A DNA stretch of 64,000 nt from Pardosa pseudoannulata (GCA_032207245.1 CM063502.1:139854173-139918172); one strand, 5' to 3'. Numbered from the stretch's first letter, positions 26,601 to 37,960 are shown. Numbers and translations: made by a program. Notes: a model not told the origin generated them from the sequence alone.

Positions 26601-27156
26601 AATATGCTTGTGTGATATAATTTATATCAAAGATTAGCAAGCGAAGATTAGCTGAAGATGAAATTACAAAAACTCTACTGATATGAAAAAAAATGAAAAT
26701 GCTTATTAAAAACTAATATAATTACTAAATATAAGAGAGGATTAAAGTAATGCAATGTAATAGGAATACAGAATGGTGTCAGATCTTTGTAGAATAATGG
26801 TTTGTAAAAAAACAGTTTTTTTTTCCTTCAACAACCATGTTATCTCTAGAAGGCTCATTGGTTTTCCGTTCCTTTCTTTTACACTTTCATCTGCTGCACT
26901 TTTTATCTATACTTTCTCTAGGACGATAAATGAAACCTTGTATCACCCATTCCTGACATGCATGGTTGTTTTGGAATCAGATTTAAGAATTAGATATCAA
27001 TCGTACTAACCCTCGAGTTACAAAAAGTAAATGATAAAGCCTGTATGATAACGCTAGTAGATAATAAGGAGCCTATTTAATGAAATTAAATATATGGTTC
27101 TACTAAGCGTACATGAATTGGGCCAAATTATGAACCTTATTTAAACTGGAATTGAC
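23693..27156. other. AT-rich spacer, nothing recognised
   Basis: A short direct duplication near 26180-26239 (AAAATAACTGAACA...TGATTAATTT, twice) is the only structure seen. Open frames at 24666-24866, 25158-25352 and 26773-27009 look like chance ORFs. Confidence 0.5.
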
Positions 27157-27215
27157 TTTGGTAGCTAAATGAGTCTTGCACGCAGGCGGCTAACAATTCA
27201 AAACCGGGCTTGCAA
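27157..27215 (+). repeat. Possible tRNA-like / SINE-head remnant
   Basis: TAGCTAAATGAG resembles an RNA polymerase III A box. CAATTCAAAACCG, about 25 bp downstream, resembles a degenerate B box (consensus GGTTCRANNCC). No cloverleaf can be closed and the spacing is shorter than in an intact tRNA. If real, it is a decayed tRNA-derived SINE. Confidence 0.2.
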
Positions 27216-28494
27216 ATACATTATACGTGGGGGTATGCACTATTTAAAATATAGAATTTAACTATAAGTTTTTGGGAACAAGAAATGTTAAACAAGCTAA
27301 AAATTTAATATAAATGAAGCTGCATATATGTATAAAAATTTAAGGCATTAACAGTTATTTATCAAAGAAAACGTTTCTTTAATGAATGACTGTTCTCTTT
27401 CAATCATTTTAAGAAACACAATTACTCTTGCAGGCGATAATAAATGTTAATTTGGATCTGAGTATCTAGTTGTGTAGAAAACTAATAGACAGACATAAAA
27501 TATATGGACTTTAAGAGTTTAAACAAGCTTTAGAATTCCATACCATAATGAAATATTTGATATAACACGAGTTTAGAACTTTCATTAATCATATTTATTA
27601 TCCTTGTGGACAACTGAAAGCCTAAATATTAATAGAATTCTTAAATGCGTTTTTGCTCCGGCACGTTTTGAAAGTAAAACGATTAGCTAACATATAGTTA
27701 AATTAATGAAATCTTCTAAAAATAAATATATTTCTTTAAATTATTTTTTAAATTTCACCTCCAGTAAATTCTTGTATATTATGAAAATAAAGACATTATT
27801 ATTTTTTGCTTACATAGATCTAAGAATCAAATGGGACTTTCGTTTATTATGCTTCCAGAATATACGCAAGACAGTTGTACGATCTTGTATAGATGAAATA
27901 GTTTTACGATAAGCATTCAAATAATGTTACTTAACATTATGCGTCTGACTATAGTGATTTAAATAAAATATGGCGTTCATTAAAAAGAAAGATTTGTAAA
28001 ACTCCAAAACTCGTATTTTACCATTTCGTAGTAGTTATTATAAAATACTTTCTCCATTATAATTTATAATTTATTGTTGCCCTACGGTATAGTTTATAAC
28101 AAACTTTATAATTGTTACAGTTACGCAGATTGAACACTATTTATACTACTTTTTATCACGCATTTACAGCAATGGGTATAGGAAATAGTTTTAATAATGG
28201 TATAAAAATAATTACTAGTTAATCAATATTCTACCCAAATAGTTTAAATAAAAGATGACGCTTTTTGAAAATAAATGCACATTAACACCAAAACAGTCAG
28301 TATATAACAAAAACATATTTTTCCACCTGTTTCTAATTTTAGTCATTTGAAACAGTCGTCTTGTTCAATTTGAGATAATGCCCTATTTTAGAAAGGCCAG
28401 AGCCAGGAAATTATGTAGAAGTTTCTTAGTGTACCCCTTAACTAGAAACTTTCTTCGTGTACAAACTGACTTCTGAATATCTTTTGTTGTGACT
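27216..28494. other. AT-rich spacer, nothing recognised
   Basis: A 68-codon open frame at 27706-27912 has no recognisable motif. Nothing else is seen. Confidence 0.55.
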
Positions 28495-29135
28495 TTTGGA
28501 GTATCTGTATCCTACTCTGTTTCACCACCCTCATCAACAAAATGAAATCGAAAATCTATTTCTATTAGAATTCCAGAAGTAGCAAGAGATTTATCTCCAT
28601 TTATAAACTAAGAAGTAATGTCTACTTCAAGTATTTTCTTTGCAGCCACCCAAGCTCCATCAAGCAAATCAGTGTTAACGTCTTCAATTTATCACTTCTT
28701 TTGGAGTAACGGTACCCTTCTCTGTATCATCACCCTCATCATCAGAATAACCCAGAATTTATTTTGCTATTTCTTCATATGTTAGAACTCCAAAAGTAAT
28801 AAGAGAACTGTTCACATTTATAAACTCAAAATCAACTTCTATTTCAAACATGTTCCATTCAAGCTTCTTCAAGCAGATCAAAATTAATATTATCAATTTC
28901 TCATTTTTCATTTTTTTTCGCTACTCCTTTTAGAGTAACTGTACCCTTCTCTGTTTCATCATTCTATTTATCAAAATTAACCTAAAAAGTTTTCGTTATT
29001 TCTTCGTATGTTAGAAGTCCAAAAGCAATAAGAGAACTGTCCACATTTTTAAACTCAAAAGTAACTTCTACATTAAGCATTTTCCATCCAAGCTTCATCA
29101 ATTAGATCATTGTTACTGTCGTCCATTTCTTATAT
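28495..29135 (-). pseudogene. Tigger/jerky-like transposase C-terminal segment, triplicated in tandem
   Basis: Three diverged units of about 205-225 bp lie head to tail (28495-28699, 28700-28925, 28926-29135). Each has CTTCTGTATC- or CCCTTCTCTG-type starts, a GTTAGAA(C/G)TCCAAAAG-like core and CAAGCTTC(T/A)TCAA. Read on the minus strand, each gives the same decayed peptide pattern. The middle unit shows FEFINVNSSLITFGVLTYEE, then a stop, then LGYSDDEGDDTEKGTVTPKE. That layout is how I recall the C-terminal tail of pogo-superfamily Tigger-type transposases: an F..FVNVD...TSGVLTDEEI helix, an acidic stretch, then TPKEV. Stops interrupt every unit. No catalytic domain is present. Confidence 0.6.
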
Positions 29136-29444
29136 CTCTTTTGACTGGGTCTTCCGCTCATTTCACCCTTTAAGAGATTCACTCTTTATTGCTAATGAAT
29201 GTAAATAATGACCTTAGTTAAAATTTTTAAATGACGGAGTTCAAAAATCGAGACACAGAGTTTTACCGGAATAATGTTCGAGCTACACAGAGAAAAACAA
29301 AAGAATTTAACAGTACTTTCACAGAAATTAAAAAAGTTCAAGATACACAGGTTCTGCATTGTACTGATTTTTAGACAGATAAATTTATTTTAATAAATAT
29401 CAGAAAAACAAGCTTAATTGAACTTTAAAAATATGTATAAATAA

Positions 29445-30096
29445 CAGGGCCGTAACTATGTTCTTTGTTGACCATGGCAAAAGAACTGGCCTGCACTCTT
29501 ACCGTCAAATATAGTGAGAAAATATATAAACATGTTTTTTTATATCATATATTCAAAATGAACCCACAAAATATTTTGTTAATTCTTAAAATGTGCCTAG
29601 TATATTAATTTTTAATTTTTCTTCTATTTTTACCTGATTAACACATTAAATATTTTTTAACACTCTGGGGGTACTATATTGCTGATAAACGAAATAGTTT
29701 ATTTGAGAGAAATATGTTTTATTTGTGCGTTACATTTTCATAAAATAGTAACGAATTTCTAAATTTAAATTTAGTTTTAATAACTTTAATAAATTCAAAA
29801 TTTAAAATGAATGGCATTTTAGGAGTCTTTGGTAAACATTTTATAAAAATCTATAACAAGTTTAGTCTCCAGACGCATTTTAAAAAATAAGAAAATTTAT
29901 AAAAAATAATTTTTAAACACTTTTGATATTATAAATAAAATCGGATTTTATAATGAAAAAATTATTTTTCAACTTCTTATTTCTACTCGGATCGAATCGT
30001 CCTCTTTCGAATTCCATTTTCATCACAGTGCGGCGCCCCTATGACTGAAGCGCCCATGGCAAATGTCACATTCGCCACGACCTAGTTACGGCCTTA
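29445..30096. mobile_element. Non-autonomous hAT element (MITE), 652 bp, with 8 bp target-site duplication
   Basis: The TIRs are CAGGGCCGTAACTATG at the left and TAAGGCCGTAACTAGG as the reverse complement of the right end. The flanks are ATAAATAA (29437-29444) and ATGAATAA (30097-30104), an 8 bp duplication with one mismatch. Length and TIR start fit the hAT superfamily. Subterminal CCATGGC motifs occur near both ends. The interior is AT-rich with no ORF, so any movement would need a transposase from elsewhere. Confidence 0.82.
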
Positions 30097-30232
30097 ATGA
30101 ATAACCGATTTGTACACACAGTAAAATTTATCTCTCAATTTACATTTTTAAATATATTCCAATATTTCAAAGAACTGATATTATATTATTAGGTATAAAA
30201 CTGATGTTATATTGTTATATATTGTCATATTA

Positions 30233-31171
30233 CAGTGGACTCCGCTTAATGTGATGGTGGTTAATGTTATCAATCGCTTAATTTTATCGAAATCACTTAG
30301 TCCCGATTTTCTCCACTCATTTGTATGTTAAAATTATCGCTTTATGTGATCGTTACATTGGATAATGTTATCAGTTTTCGAACCTCATTTTAACTGGCAA
30401 AGGAATATTCACAATATATTCAGAAGGAACCCATTCTTTTCTTTCTCTGTTGTTTGAATTTCTGAGAATTCTTCCTCATTCACTTACGGAAATGGGAAAT
30501 GAACAAAGGAATGGGTTTACACGTTCCTGGAATTTTTCAGAAATACTCACACACTGCTGGTGGTCAATGATTGTCAAATAAGCAGAAGGCAACACATTCT
30601 TGTGGGAACTGAAAAAGAGAGTATTCACATTTTATGCCTTGATTTTGCAAAAACAATTACCAGAAATCTCAAGAAATTATATAAAACCCTTCGGCTATGA
30701 CCTCTGAAGAGTGAAAGTAGATCAAAACATTCCAGTAGCTTCCACGTTAATAGAATCTGAAGTCTGTCAGATTGTCACAAGAAAACACAGGAATGATGGA
30801 ATTGATGAGTCATATGAAAAATCTCTTGATGCTGAGCCACCTCCTACAAGTGCTGAAATGAGAAATGCATTGAAAGCGTTGAAACATTATGATTACGAAC
30901 AATTTATCAATGAGCTTCTTAGAAAAATTGTAGACAGCTAACAATTGATCAATTTTTTTAATTATGTATACAATTCTTATGTTTTAAAGGATAATATACA
31001 GTACATAAATATAAGGTGAGTTTTTTCATTTTATTTTGAAATTTAGTAAGTGTGAATTAAAGGAGGGGGGGGTAAATTTATCTAATTTTGCATATCGTTT
31101 ATTGTTATCAATCGGTTATTGTTATCAAAATTACGGTGTCCCAAACTGATTATATTAAACGGAGTCCGCTG
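30233..31171 (+). mobile_element. Internally deleted pogo/Tigger-like element (939 bp)
   Basis: The left end is CAGTGGACTCCGCTTAATGT and the reverse complement of the right end is CAGCGGACTCCGTTTAATAT, so the TIRs are imperfect and about 23 bp long. The left flank is TA and the right flank is CA, consistent with a decayed TA duplication. A TGTTATCAATCG motif lies near both ends in the same orientation. The interior holds only the 3' end of a transposase frame. Confidence 0.8.
30708..30941 (+). pseudogene. C-terminal remnant of a pogo/Tigger-type transposase
   Basis: The frame is open for about 77 codons and ends at a TAA at 30939-30941. It contains LDAEPPPTSAEMRNALKALK followed by a short helical tail. 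The Pro-rich 'PPTSAEM..AL..L' block is what I recall just before the C-terminus of Tigger-like proteins. An in-frame TGA lies at 30705-30707 and there is no ATG until inside the Pro-rich block. The DNA-binding and DDE domains are absent. It belongs to the element at 30233-31171. It differs in sequence from the minus-strand Tigger-like tails 1.6 kb upstream, so two related lineages are present. Confidence 0.65.
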
Positions 31172-32159
31172 CAGTTATAAGATAATGTCACTTTCATAAA
31201 ATTTTGGTTTTTTATAGGTACCTTGGCTCTAGTTAAGACATGGGAAATTTTACGTTAGCCGAAAGCACAGATAAAATGCCAAACATCACCACATATAGGA
31301 CTTTTATTTCTTTCGCTAAGTTTATGAATAAAATTAAAAATAAAATGTGTTGTTCATTTTATTGAGATGAATTATTGGTTTTCGAAAATTTTTATAGTGC
31401 TGGTACGCAATGTAATTTAAAACTAATTTAAATTATAAAATAAATATAATATTAATTTGGAAACCTTAATTACTTAACCAAAAGCTGGGCGTGAAGCGGA
31501 TAGTACGTTATAATTTTATACCCTTCAGTAAGCCACAACAGCAAATTTTATCGAATGTCGTTTTTATGAGACTGCTCATGAAGAGTTTTCTACTACCATC
31601 TCTTTCCCATAAAGCAGTTGTTATTATACCATGAAAGTAAAAAGCTCAACTGGTGAATATTATTACTAAGCTAAAAGCTATAAATTCCGTACTATACAAA
31701 ATAGGATATACCATAAATTTCTTTTATTCTTATCCTTATATACTGAATCTAAATAAACGAAAATAAGAAATAAAATTGAAAAAGTCCTAATATTTTAATG
31801 TTATAATGTTTAAAATGTTCAATCAGTGAATTTTAGTTTTAATATTGATTAGTATTACAATTCATTTTGTTGTGATGTACTTACAACACTAACACCAGTG
31901 TTCATTTACATAGGGGAAATACAGTAAAAATATGATACCTTATATTTAGATTAAGACATTTATTCTGTACACTATTTACAAATTGATATACTTGATTATC
32001 ATATAACCAGCAATTATTTATGTTTTATATTCATATTTACACCATAATTATTCCAATTCTCTTTAGTTATGCTTTATTCCTCAATCAAAATGTTGAATTG
32101 CTAACTAAGGCCTAAATAACCGTCATGAATATGTTAAATCTGTTTTACCTAAAGTAAAG
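31172..32159. other. AT-rich spacer, nothing recognised
   Basis: No ORF, TIR or repeat is supported. Confidence 0.6.
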
Positions 32160-32640
32160 GCGCAGGGGAGCAGGCAGGGGCTTTCCTCAAGCGGTGTGTT
32201 GATCCGGGCGTTCGGGCGGGGAGGATTTGGGATTTCGATGTCCAGCTACTCTTGAATCCCGACTTCGACTCCTTTTTCTTAACTCTCTTTCCCAACTCCT
32301 CACCTCGGTTTTAACGCCCCTTTTTCTTCTTTGCCAATCGCTTGTTTGGTGAAATTTTCCCACATCTGCACCCCCTTCGGGAGTGCAGGTGGGCTCATTA
32401 AAATAGCCCCTTTTGTGAAAGCTGACATTATTTTTAGCCCCTGCCCCCATAACTCACGGTTACATCTCTGTGCGAGCTTGACCGTTACGCTTGTGCCATT
32501 CCGTGATCTATAACTTCTCCGCAGGGGTCCCTCAAACTCGAAGTCAACAATTGCATCTAAATTCTTCTTGGAAATTTCTCCCACAGCTGTGCATGCACGT
32601 GCTGACCATCGTGGGAAAGTACCTCGGTACACATTTATTG
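32160..32640 (-). other. GC- and CpG-rich island of unknown origin
   Basis: About 480 bp is far richer in GC and CpG than its surroundings, with sharp edges. Two overlapping minus-strand frames are open. 32300-32632 includes ISKKNLDAIVDFEFEGPLRR. 32187-32450 has a basic Arg/Ser tail (ELRKRSRSRDSRVAGHR). Neither is a family I recognise, and the plus strand is also open. Explanations include a retroelement LTR or leader, a retrocopy fragment, or a CpG-island promoter. I cannot choose between them. Confidence 0.35.
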
Positions 32641-33259
32641 AACAAAATATTGAGAATTAACAGGTATGTGTAAAACTTTGAATAATACAACTTTGTTTTT
32701 TAAGTAGTGCTTTAAACTCCATTATTCTGATTGTTCCATATGGAACTTAAATAAACAAAATGAAGAAATAAAACACCTAATATTAAATATTCTTCCTTTA
32801 TTTTTTACACTAAAAAGACAGAAGCAGACATTTTGACCGCAAGCGAGTTTCAAATATTCGTATACTTCTTGTTTTTTATATTTTATTTCTGATTCTTTCC
32901 GATGAGCAGGCATAAACAAAAAGGGTCGGTTTTATAATCACCATAGCTTTTACTTTTAAATGTGTTTTAGTAAACAATTTGTAATCTACAAAATGAGGAC
33001 TTAAATTTTTTACATAAATTGATGGATTGTAATAATTCCAAAGAAATCAGAAATATTTGCTGTTTGATTTAAATTTAACAATATCCTCAAGTTAAAACAC
33101 TTCAGAAAAATTTACTCTGGGATTAAAAGTTTTGAGTATGCTAATTGAAAATCTTTTGCTTTCGAATAAAGAAAGTGAAAACATACCAGTAGATGTGTAG
33201 CTACGCCCATATAATGCGTTTTGCCAATTTATACACAATATGTGTCGCAAAAACTGAAT
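32641..33259. other. AT-rich spacer
   Basis: Nothing is recognised. A 65-codon minus-strand frame (32722-32919) looks like chance. Confidence 0.55.
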
Positions 33260-33333
33260 AAATTAAATTTGGGCTAGTAGCAGATGATACATCTATTTTG
33301 ATGTTTCATCTGCTACTATCCCATGTTGAATGG
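33260..33333 (+). ncRNA. Candidate miRNA-like hairpin
   Basis: GGGCTAGTAGCAGATGATAC plus ATC (33271-33293) pairs with GATGTTTCATCTGCTACTATCCC (33300-33322) over 23 positions with two mismatches, leaving a 6-base loop (TATTTT). Pairing continues outward for about nine more positions with a few mismatches (AAATTT against ATGTTG), for a total stem near 32 bp. Size and internal mismatches resemble a microRNA precursor, but the loop is short and the strand is unknown. A small MITE palindrome is the main alternative. Confidence 0.35.
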
Positions 33334-34365
33334 TTTTCCATAATTAAGTAAAATGAAAAGAGGCTCATTAATAATACCGTTTGAGAAAATGCAGTAGGCA
33401 GAGTCGTTTCATAATACATGAAGGATGACAAATGCCAAATTTTTGCATTCCTGTCTCAACAGAATGCATCAAATTATGTCATACTAAAGCAATGAACATT
33501 TGTTCTTGTTTTCAAAAAGTCATATAGTGTCTCATGAACAAGTAAACTGACAAATATTTTATAGAGACTGCAAATATGAGTAAGGAAATCATATCGAAAT
33601 ATTTTCTTTTAAATGCATGTAATTTTAAAGTAACAATCCCATGTGATGTTGATAAATGCTGTTATGTTCAAAGAAATATCCTTTGTATAGTGTACTATTT
33701 TGTTAGTAATAAAGTATATTGTATTTTCATGAACAAAAAATTATTGTAAATATTGTAAGTCACAAATCAAGTTCGGAGCTGTGATCTAAATATTAATTTT
33801 ATTAACTAAATATCATTAAAAACTTATTTCATCACACAAATCGGGATAAAATAGTGGTTTTGATGTCATTTAAAGAGATCAGCCACTGTTCTTCGTCTTT
33901 CTAGGAATACAAAACAGACCATCTTTCTAATGTTCAATGAGTAAGTTTTAATTTTTCTATTGATTATGAGCCAGAATTTATTTTCTAAACAAACCATTAC
34001 AATTAACAGATACTTGTGTAACTTTCAATAATAAAACTTCAATCTTTATAGTAGCATCCAAGTCAATTATTTTTATTCGTACATTCCTGTACTTAAATAC
34101 GAAGAAATAAAAGTGAAAATGAACCTAATATTAAATATTCTCTTCTAACAATTAAAATGTTCGGCCACTGAGTTTTAATTTTCCTGTTGACTACGAGTCA
34201 CTATTTTACTATTAAATAAAACAGTTGCAATTAACAGTTATTTAAACATCTTTGAATAATATAAATTATTTTAATTAGTGTCTTTTAGTATTAAATTATT
34301 CAAAATCAGTTTTAATCTTTGAATAATATAGATAATACTAGTATATGAAATACTAGTAATATGAA
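33334..34365. other. AT-rich spacer
   Basis: No feature is recognised beyond AT-rich low complexity. A small tandem near 34340-34370 (ATATGAAATACTAG / ATATGAAATATAG) abuts the next element. Confidence 0.55.
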
Positions 34366-35178
34366 ATATAGCCCGTCATATGACGAGATCAGTAAAATGT
34401 TTAATTTTTCAAAATTGTAAAGTATCTTTGAGGCTGCTAAAAATGGTTTGTTTTTATCTGAGAATTATCTGGTACATACTCAATAACTTGTTTATCTTCA
34501 TACTCCTCTAAAGTCTCCCGATACTGTGAATGCAGTTTAGAATTACGTTGAATTCAATTAGAAAGATAATTCAAAGTTTTCTTAGCTAAGTCGAAATTAT
34601 CGTTATGTTCTTCCCAATTTTTTTTCCACAGTAATTAATTGAAGTAAAGGAATGAAACTATCATTTCCACTACACCGTAGAGGTAGATATAATTTGTTGT
34701 TAAAACCGGTAATAAAATTATCATTGCAACAAAAAATAATCGGAGATTAAATTTAAAATTATCCCATATGTACCTAATCTATTATTTAATCCAAATATAA
34801 AAGAAAATTATTGCGCAATATATAAATTCAGTGATAAAACGTATGAAAATAACGCAGACGATACTTAAGTAATTTAAAAAGAAAGAAATGATTAAATGAG
34901 GTGGTTAAAGGAATGACGTCATAATGCTTGAAAACAAATGTTATTTTTACCTATTTATTATATAACAAATTGATGAATTTAATCGCCTGCTCTTAACTGG
35001 GTAAAATAGCGCTTGAAATAATAGCATTAATGCTAGAAAAGGGAGAGGGGTGGACTTCGAACGTTGTTAATCCTAACTCATCAAGAATCCAATATAGCTG
35101 AATCTATCCATTCTAGGTACAACCGCTTCATGAATTCAAGGTCAGACGGACAGATAACTTAGGCTATTATTATATAGA
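34366..35178 (-). mobile_element. Dispersed repeat copy A with BEL/Pao reverse-transcriptase fragment
   Basis: Copy A (34366-35122 shared, plus a tail to 35178) aligns along its length with 61539-62273. Read on the minus strand, its last ~310 bp (34715-34400) translate as a degenerate coding piece with LAKKTLNYLS, then a stop shared with copy B, then YRETLEEYEDKQVIEYVPDN. That pattern precedes the first reverse-transcriptase motif in BEL/Pao retrotransposons. The rest is non-coding but conserved between copies. The unique tail, read on the minus strand, starts TCCTCTATATAATAATAGCC and suggests a Helitron-like 5' end. The near-palindrome CCCGTCATATGACGAG lies at the other end. Confidence 0.6.
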
Positions 35179-36730
35179 GGATTAATAATTTTAATCCTTC
35201 CAATTGTATATGACCCTCAAATCATTTTCTAAACAAAAAAGTGATAGTTAACATATATTTATATAACTTTTAATAATACAAATTTATTTTTTAAAGTAGT
35301 GGCTTTCAAATCAATTATTCTTATAAAATAACATATATGTGGAATGTTGCATTTAAAAGCAACGATATTTTATGCAAATTTCTATTAAATATTATAATTA
35401 AAAAAACAGAAATAAAGTAAAAACCTATATTCTCTTAAAAATATATATTAAGTTTGTTTCATGAAAAAGTACAGTAATATTTCAGTATATTAACACATAT
35501 ACAGAAAAATATACAAAATTCATAATTTATATTTCATAATAATAATCTAATCCCAAAGTTTGATTTTTATTCACTCACATTTAAGGATGAATTTCTCAGA
35601 ATAATTTAATTTTTATATCAGTATTAATTATTTAGAAAATCCCTTGGTTATTTTAAATTGTTGACTAAATATAAATGTCAGAAATTAAATTTTTTTATAT
35701 ATCCTTTTAAAAATTTTAGGCAGATTTTACTTTTTGTATTAGCAAAGTGACTTAAAAGTTTATCATTAAGTCTTTGAAGTACTTTATAAAATACAGAAGC
35801 AGTAAATATTTTACTGGGGAAATTTAAAGACTTCAATTAAATTATTTAAATTTAAAAAAAAACCTCTTGAAAACACCCCTGTTTAGCACTAAATTTTTAG
35901 AAGAGTCTCCAAATTTAATGCTATGGTGCAGTAATTATTAAGATTCGCGTTTCTAAGAACACACATGCACACATTGTGTGTGTATACATACATAAAACAT
36001 ATACCGTTAAAATATATATGTCTTATTTTTATCGTTTTTCTGAATCTTTGATGAAAACATAGTGAAATATATAAGAAGAGGAATGAATTGAAATCAATAT
36101 TAGTTAGAAAACATCAAAGAACAAAATACTATCATCTAAAATCCAAAAATTTTTAATTTTGTTATGCGCATCACTGCGTACTTAATAATGTATTTATCAA
36201 TAACTTTAAACAGTAACTTGAACTAAGGTAAAATTCACTAGAATGCAGTTATGGCGTTTAGAACTATAATTCACCTACTTAATGTGTTCCAAACAATGTA
36301 CTGCTGATAAACGTGATCCATTATGCACAGATATATTTCTTCAATTTTCATCATAAAACTCTCTCAATGGCTATAATAATCTATGTTTTATTGACTCCTT
36401 TATGGAAAGTTTTGCTTCGATATTCAAATTAGGAGACAATTATTTTTATCGAGGTCATAATTAATGCTCTCATATTCTCCTCAATAAAGCTACATAAAAC
36501 TTCAATATTTTGTTTTAAATTTGTTCTAACTCTTTTATGTTACGCTGAAAAGTACATTATTCTAGTGAAAATTCAATTTTGAGAGTGATGGGTGATTTAT
36601 AGTAATAGTACGTCTTTACATAAATAACCTCTCCCAGACATTTTAAATCAATGTAACTTTTTACAGTTTAAGCTCTTCATAATTTGTACAAAAATATCAA
36701 TAATCTAATTTAAATTCTCTTAAAAATAGA
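35179..36730. other. AT-rich spacer
   Basis: No feature is supported. A short GTGTGTGT/ACACAT inverted motif lies near 35960-35985. Confidence 0.55.
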
Positions 36731-36860
36731 ATAACTGGAAGAGGAAAGTGTAGGTAACATACTAACTTCTTTCCGATTTCAGAGTTTGTGGGTTCAAAAA
36801 TCGTTGATGGCAGAGATGTGTGCCCTTTCGTAATTGACTCTAACCCACTCTCTCCCGTAA
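36731..36860 (+). repeat. Possible tRNA-derived SINE remnant
   Basis: ACTGGAAGAGGAAAGTG resembles a decayed A box region. GTGGGTTCAAAAATC (36788-36802) is a good B-box-like match. After it comes GTTGATGGCAGAGATGTGTG and a moderately GC-rich tail, as in a SINE body. No terminal repeats were found. A decayed SINE is more likely than a tRNA gene because no acceptor stem closes. Confidence 0.35.
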
Positions 36861-37269
36861 TATATAGTCAATTAAAGAAAATGCATTCTTCAGAATTGTT
36901 ATACTGAAAATGGTATCCCAGAATTCGCAGAAAAGGTAATTAAGTCAGTTTGATCCTTTTAGGTGAAATTCAAGGAGACATAAATGAGGCTTGAACTTCT
37001 CTGCGGAGGCTACAAATGGAGGTCTATATATTTAAAAGTTAAACAAAACAGACAGTGTATTTTGGTAGTAAATTTTACACCAGTATTTTACATTGTTATA
37101 AAGAGTATTTTAAAATTTCATTAATAGTAGGATAACAAAAATCAAGCACAAAATGTTTAGTTTCACTTCTTCAACAAATCTCAAAAATTATTTTTGAATA
37201 TTCTACTATGGAGAATTGAAAAAATTTTTAAAGCAGTATATTTGTCTTTGCAGTGACTAGAGAAGCTGA
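36861..37269. other. AT-rich spacer
   Basis: Nothing is recognised. Confidence 0.6.
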
Positions 37270-37283
37270 TAGAATTGACTGTG

Positions 37284-37960
37284 TTCAGTGAACTAATCTC
37301 GACCGATTCTGGCACGATGGTTAATTCGCCCATGAATAATCCGTCCCCTGGTGGAGTAAAAATGTAACATTTTAGAATGCACTTTATCTACTAGTATGTC
37401 CAGGTAAAGTAGGGTTGTGTGTTTGGCCTCAAGATACACCAAGGAGCCCATGCCAAATTTGCAAGACATGACCCACATCATAATACTCTCACATGCGAAC
37501 AAGGCAAGTTGGGTACATGGCTAAGGAGTTCTTCTAAAATTGACGATTTCCCTCAGTCGAAAACAAGGTATAGTGTTATTCATCTCACCACATAATCTTT
37601 TTCCAGTCATCTTATGTACAGTTTTGTTTCAGACAACACTATAAACGAATTTGGTATTCCGAAGAGTAATGAGAGGTTTCCTCACAGGCATCTGACTACG
37701 TAATCCCGTCCTCTGCAATTCTCATCGCAGAGATCAATTGAGACAAAACATTTTTAAAGTTTTTGTAGTAGAACAGAAATTGAAGTAAAGCAGAATTCCT
37801 GTTCTGTTGTACAATCCGTCGCAAATTTATGCCTACCACAGTCTTGGTTAATTGCATTTGAATCCTAGTTACGTCGTTTGCACAAAACCTATGGTTTATT
37901 TTTTTCACTGTTGAAGAAACCTTTGAAATGGCAACTTCAGAGAACATAGTGATGTCTTCA
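37284..37960 (-). pseudogene. Old Tc1-like transposase pseudogene (third Tc1 lineage)
   Basis: Pieces of a Tc1-type transposase can be followed on the minus strand in changing frames. Near 37900 the HTH end reads SSTVKKINHRFCAND. Near 37800 comes LRRIVQQNRNSA. Near 37600 is DDWKKIMW, a stop, DE, a stop, then HYTLFSTEGN; this is the WSDES-type first catalytic Asp region with both Ser codons turned into stops. Near 37440 is FGMGSLVYLEAKHTTLLYLD. At 37310 INHRARIGRD remains from the second catalytic region, where the DDNAP part is lost. The third motif is absent. Many stops and indels make this the oldest Tc1 remnant here, and I found no TIRs. The open frame 37293-37502 is one fragment of it. 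Confidence 0.72.

Noticed and set aside
27157..27215. Functional tRNA gene
   Set aside because: A/B-box spacing is too short and no acceptor or anticodon stem can be closed.
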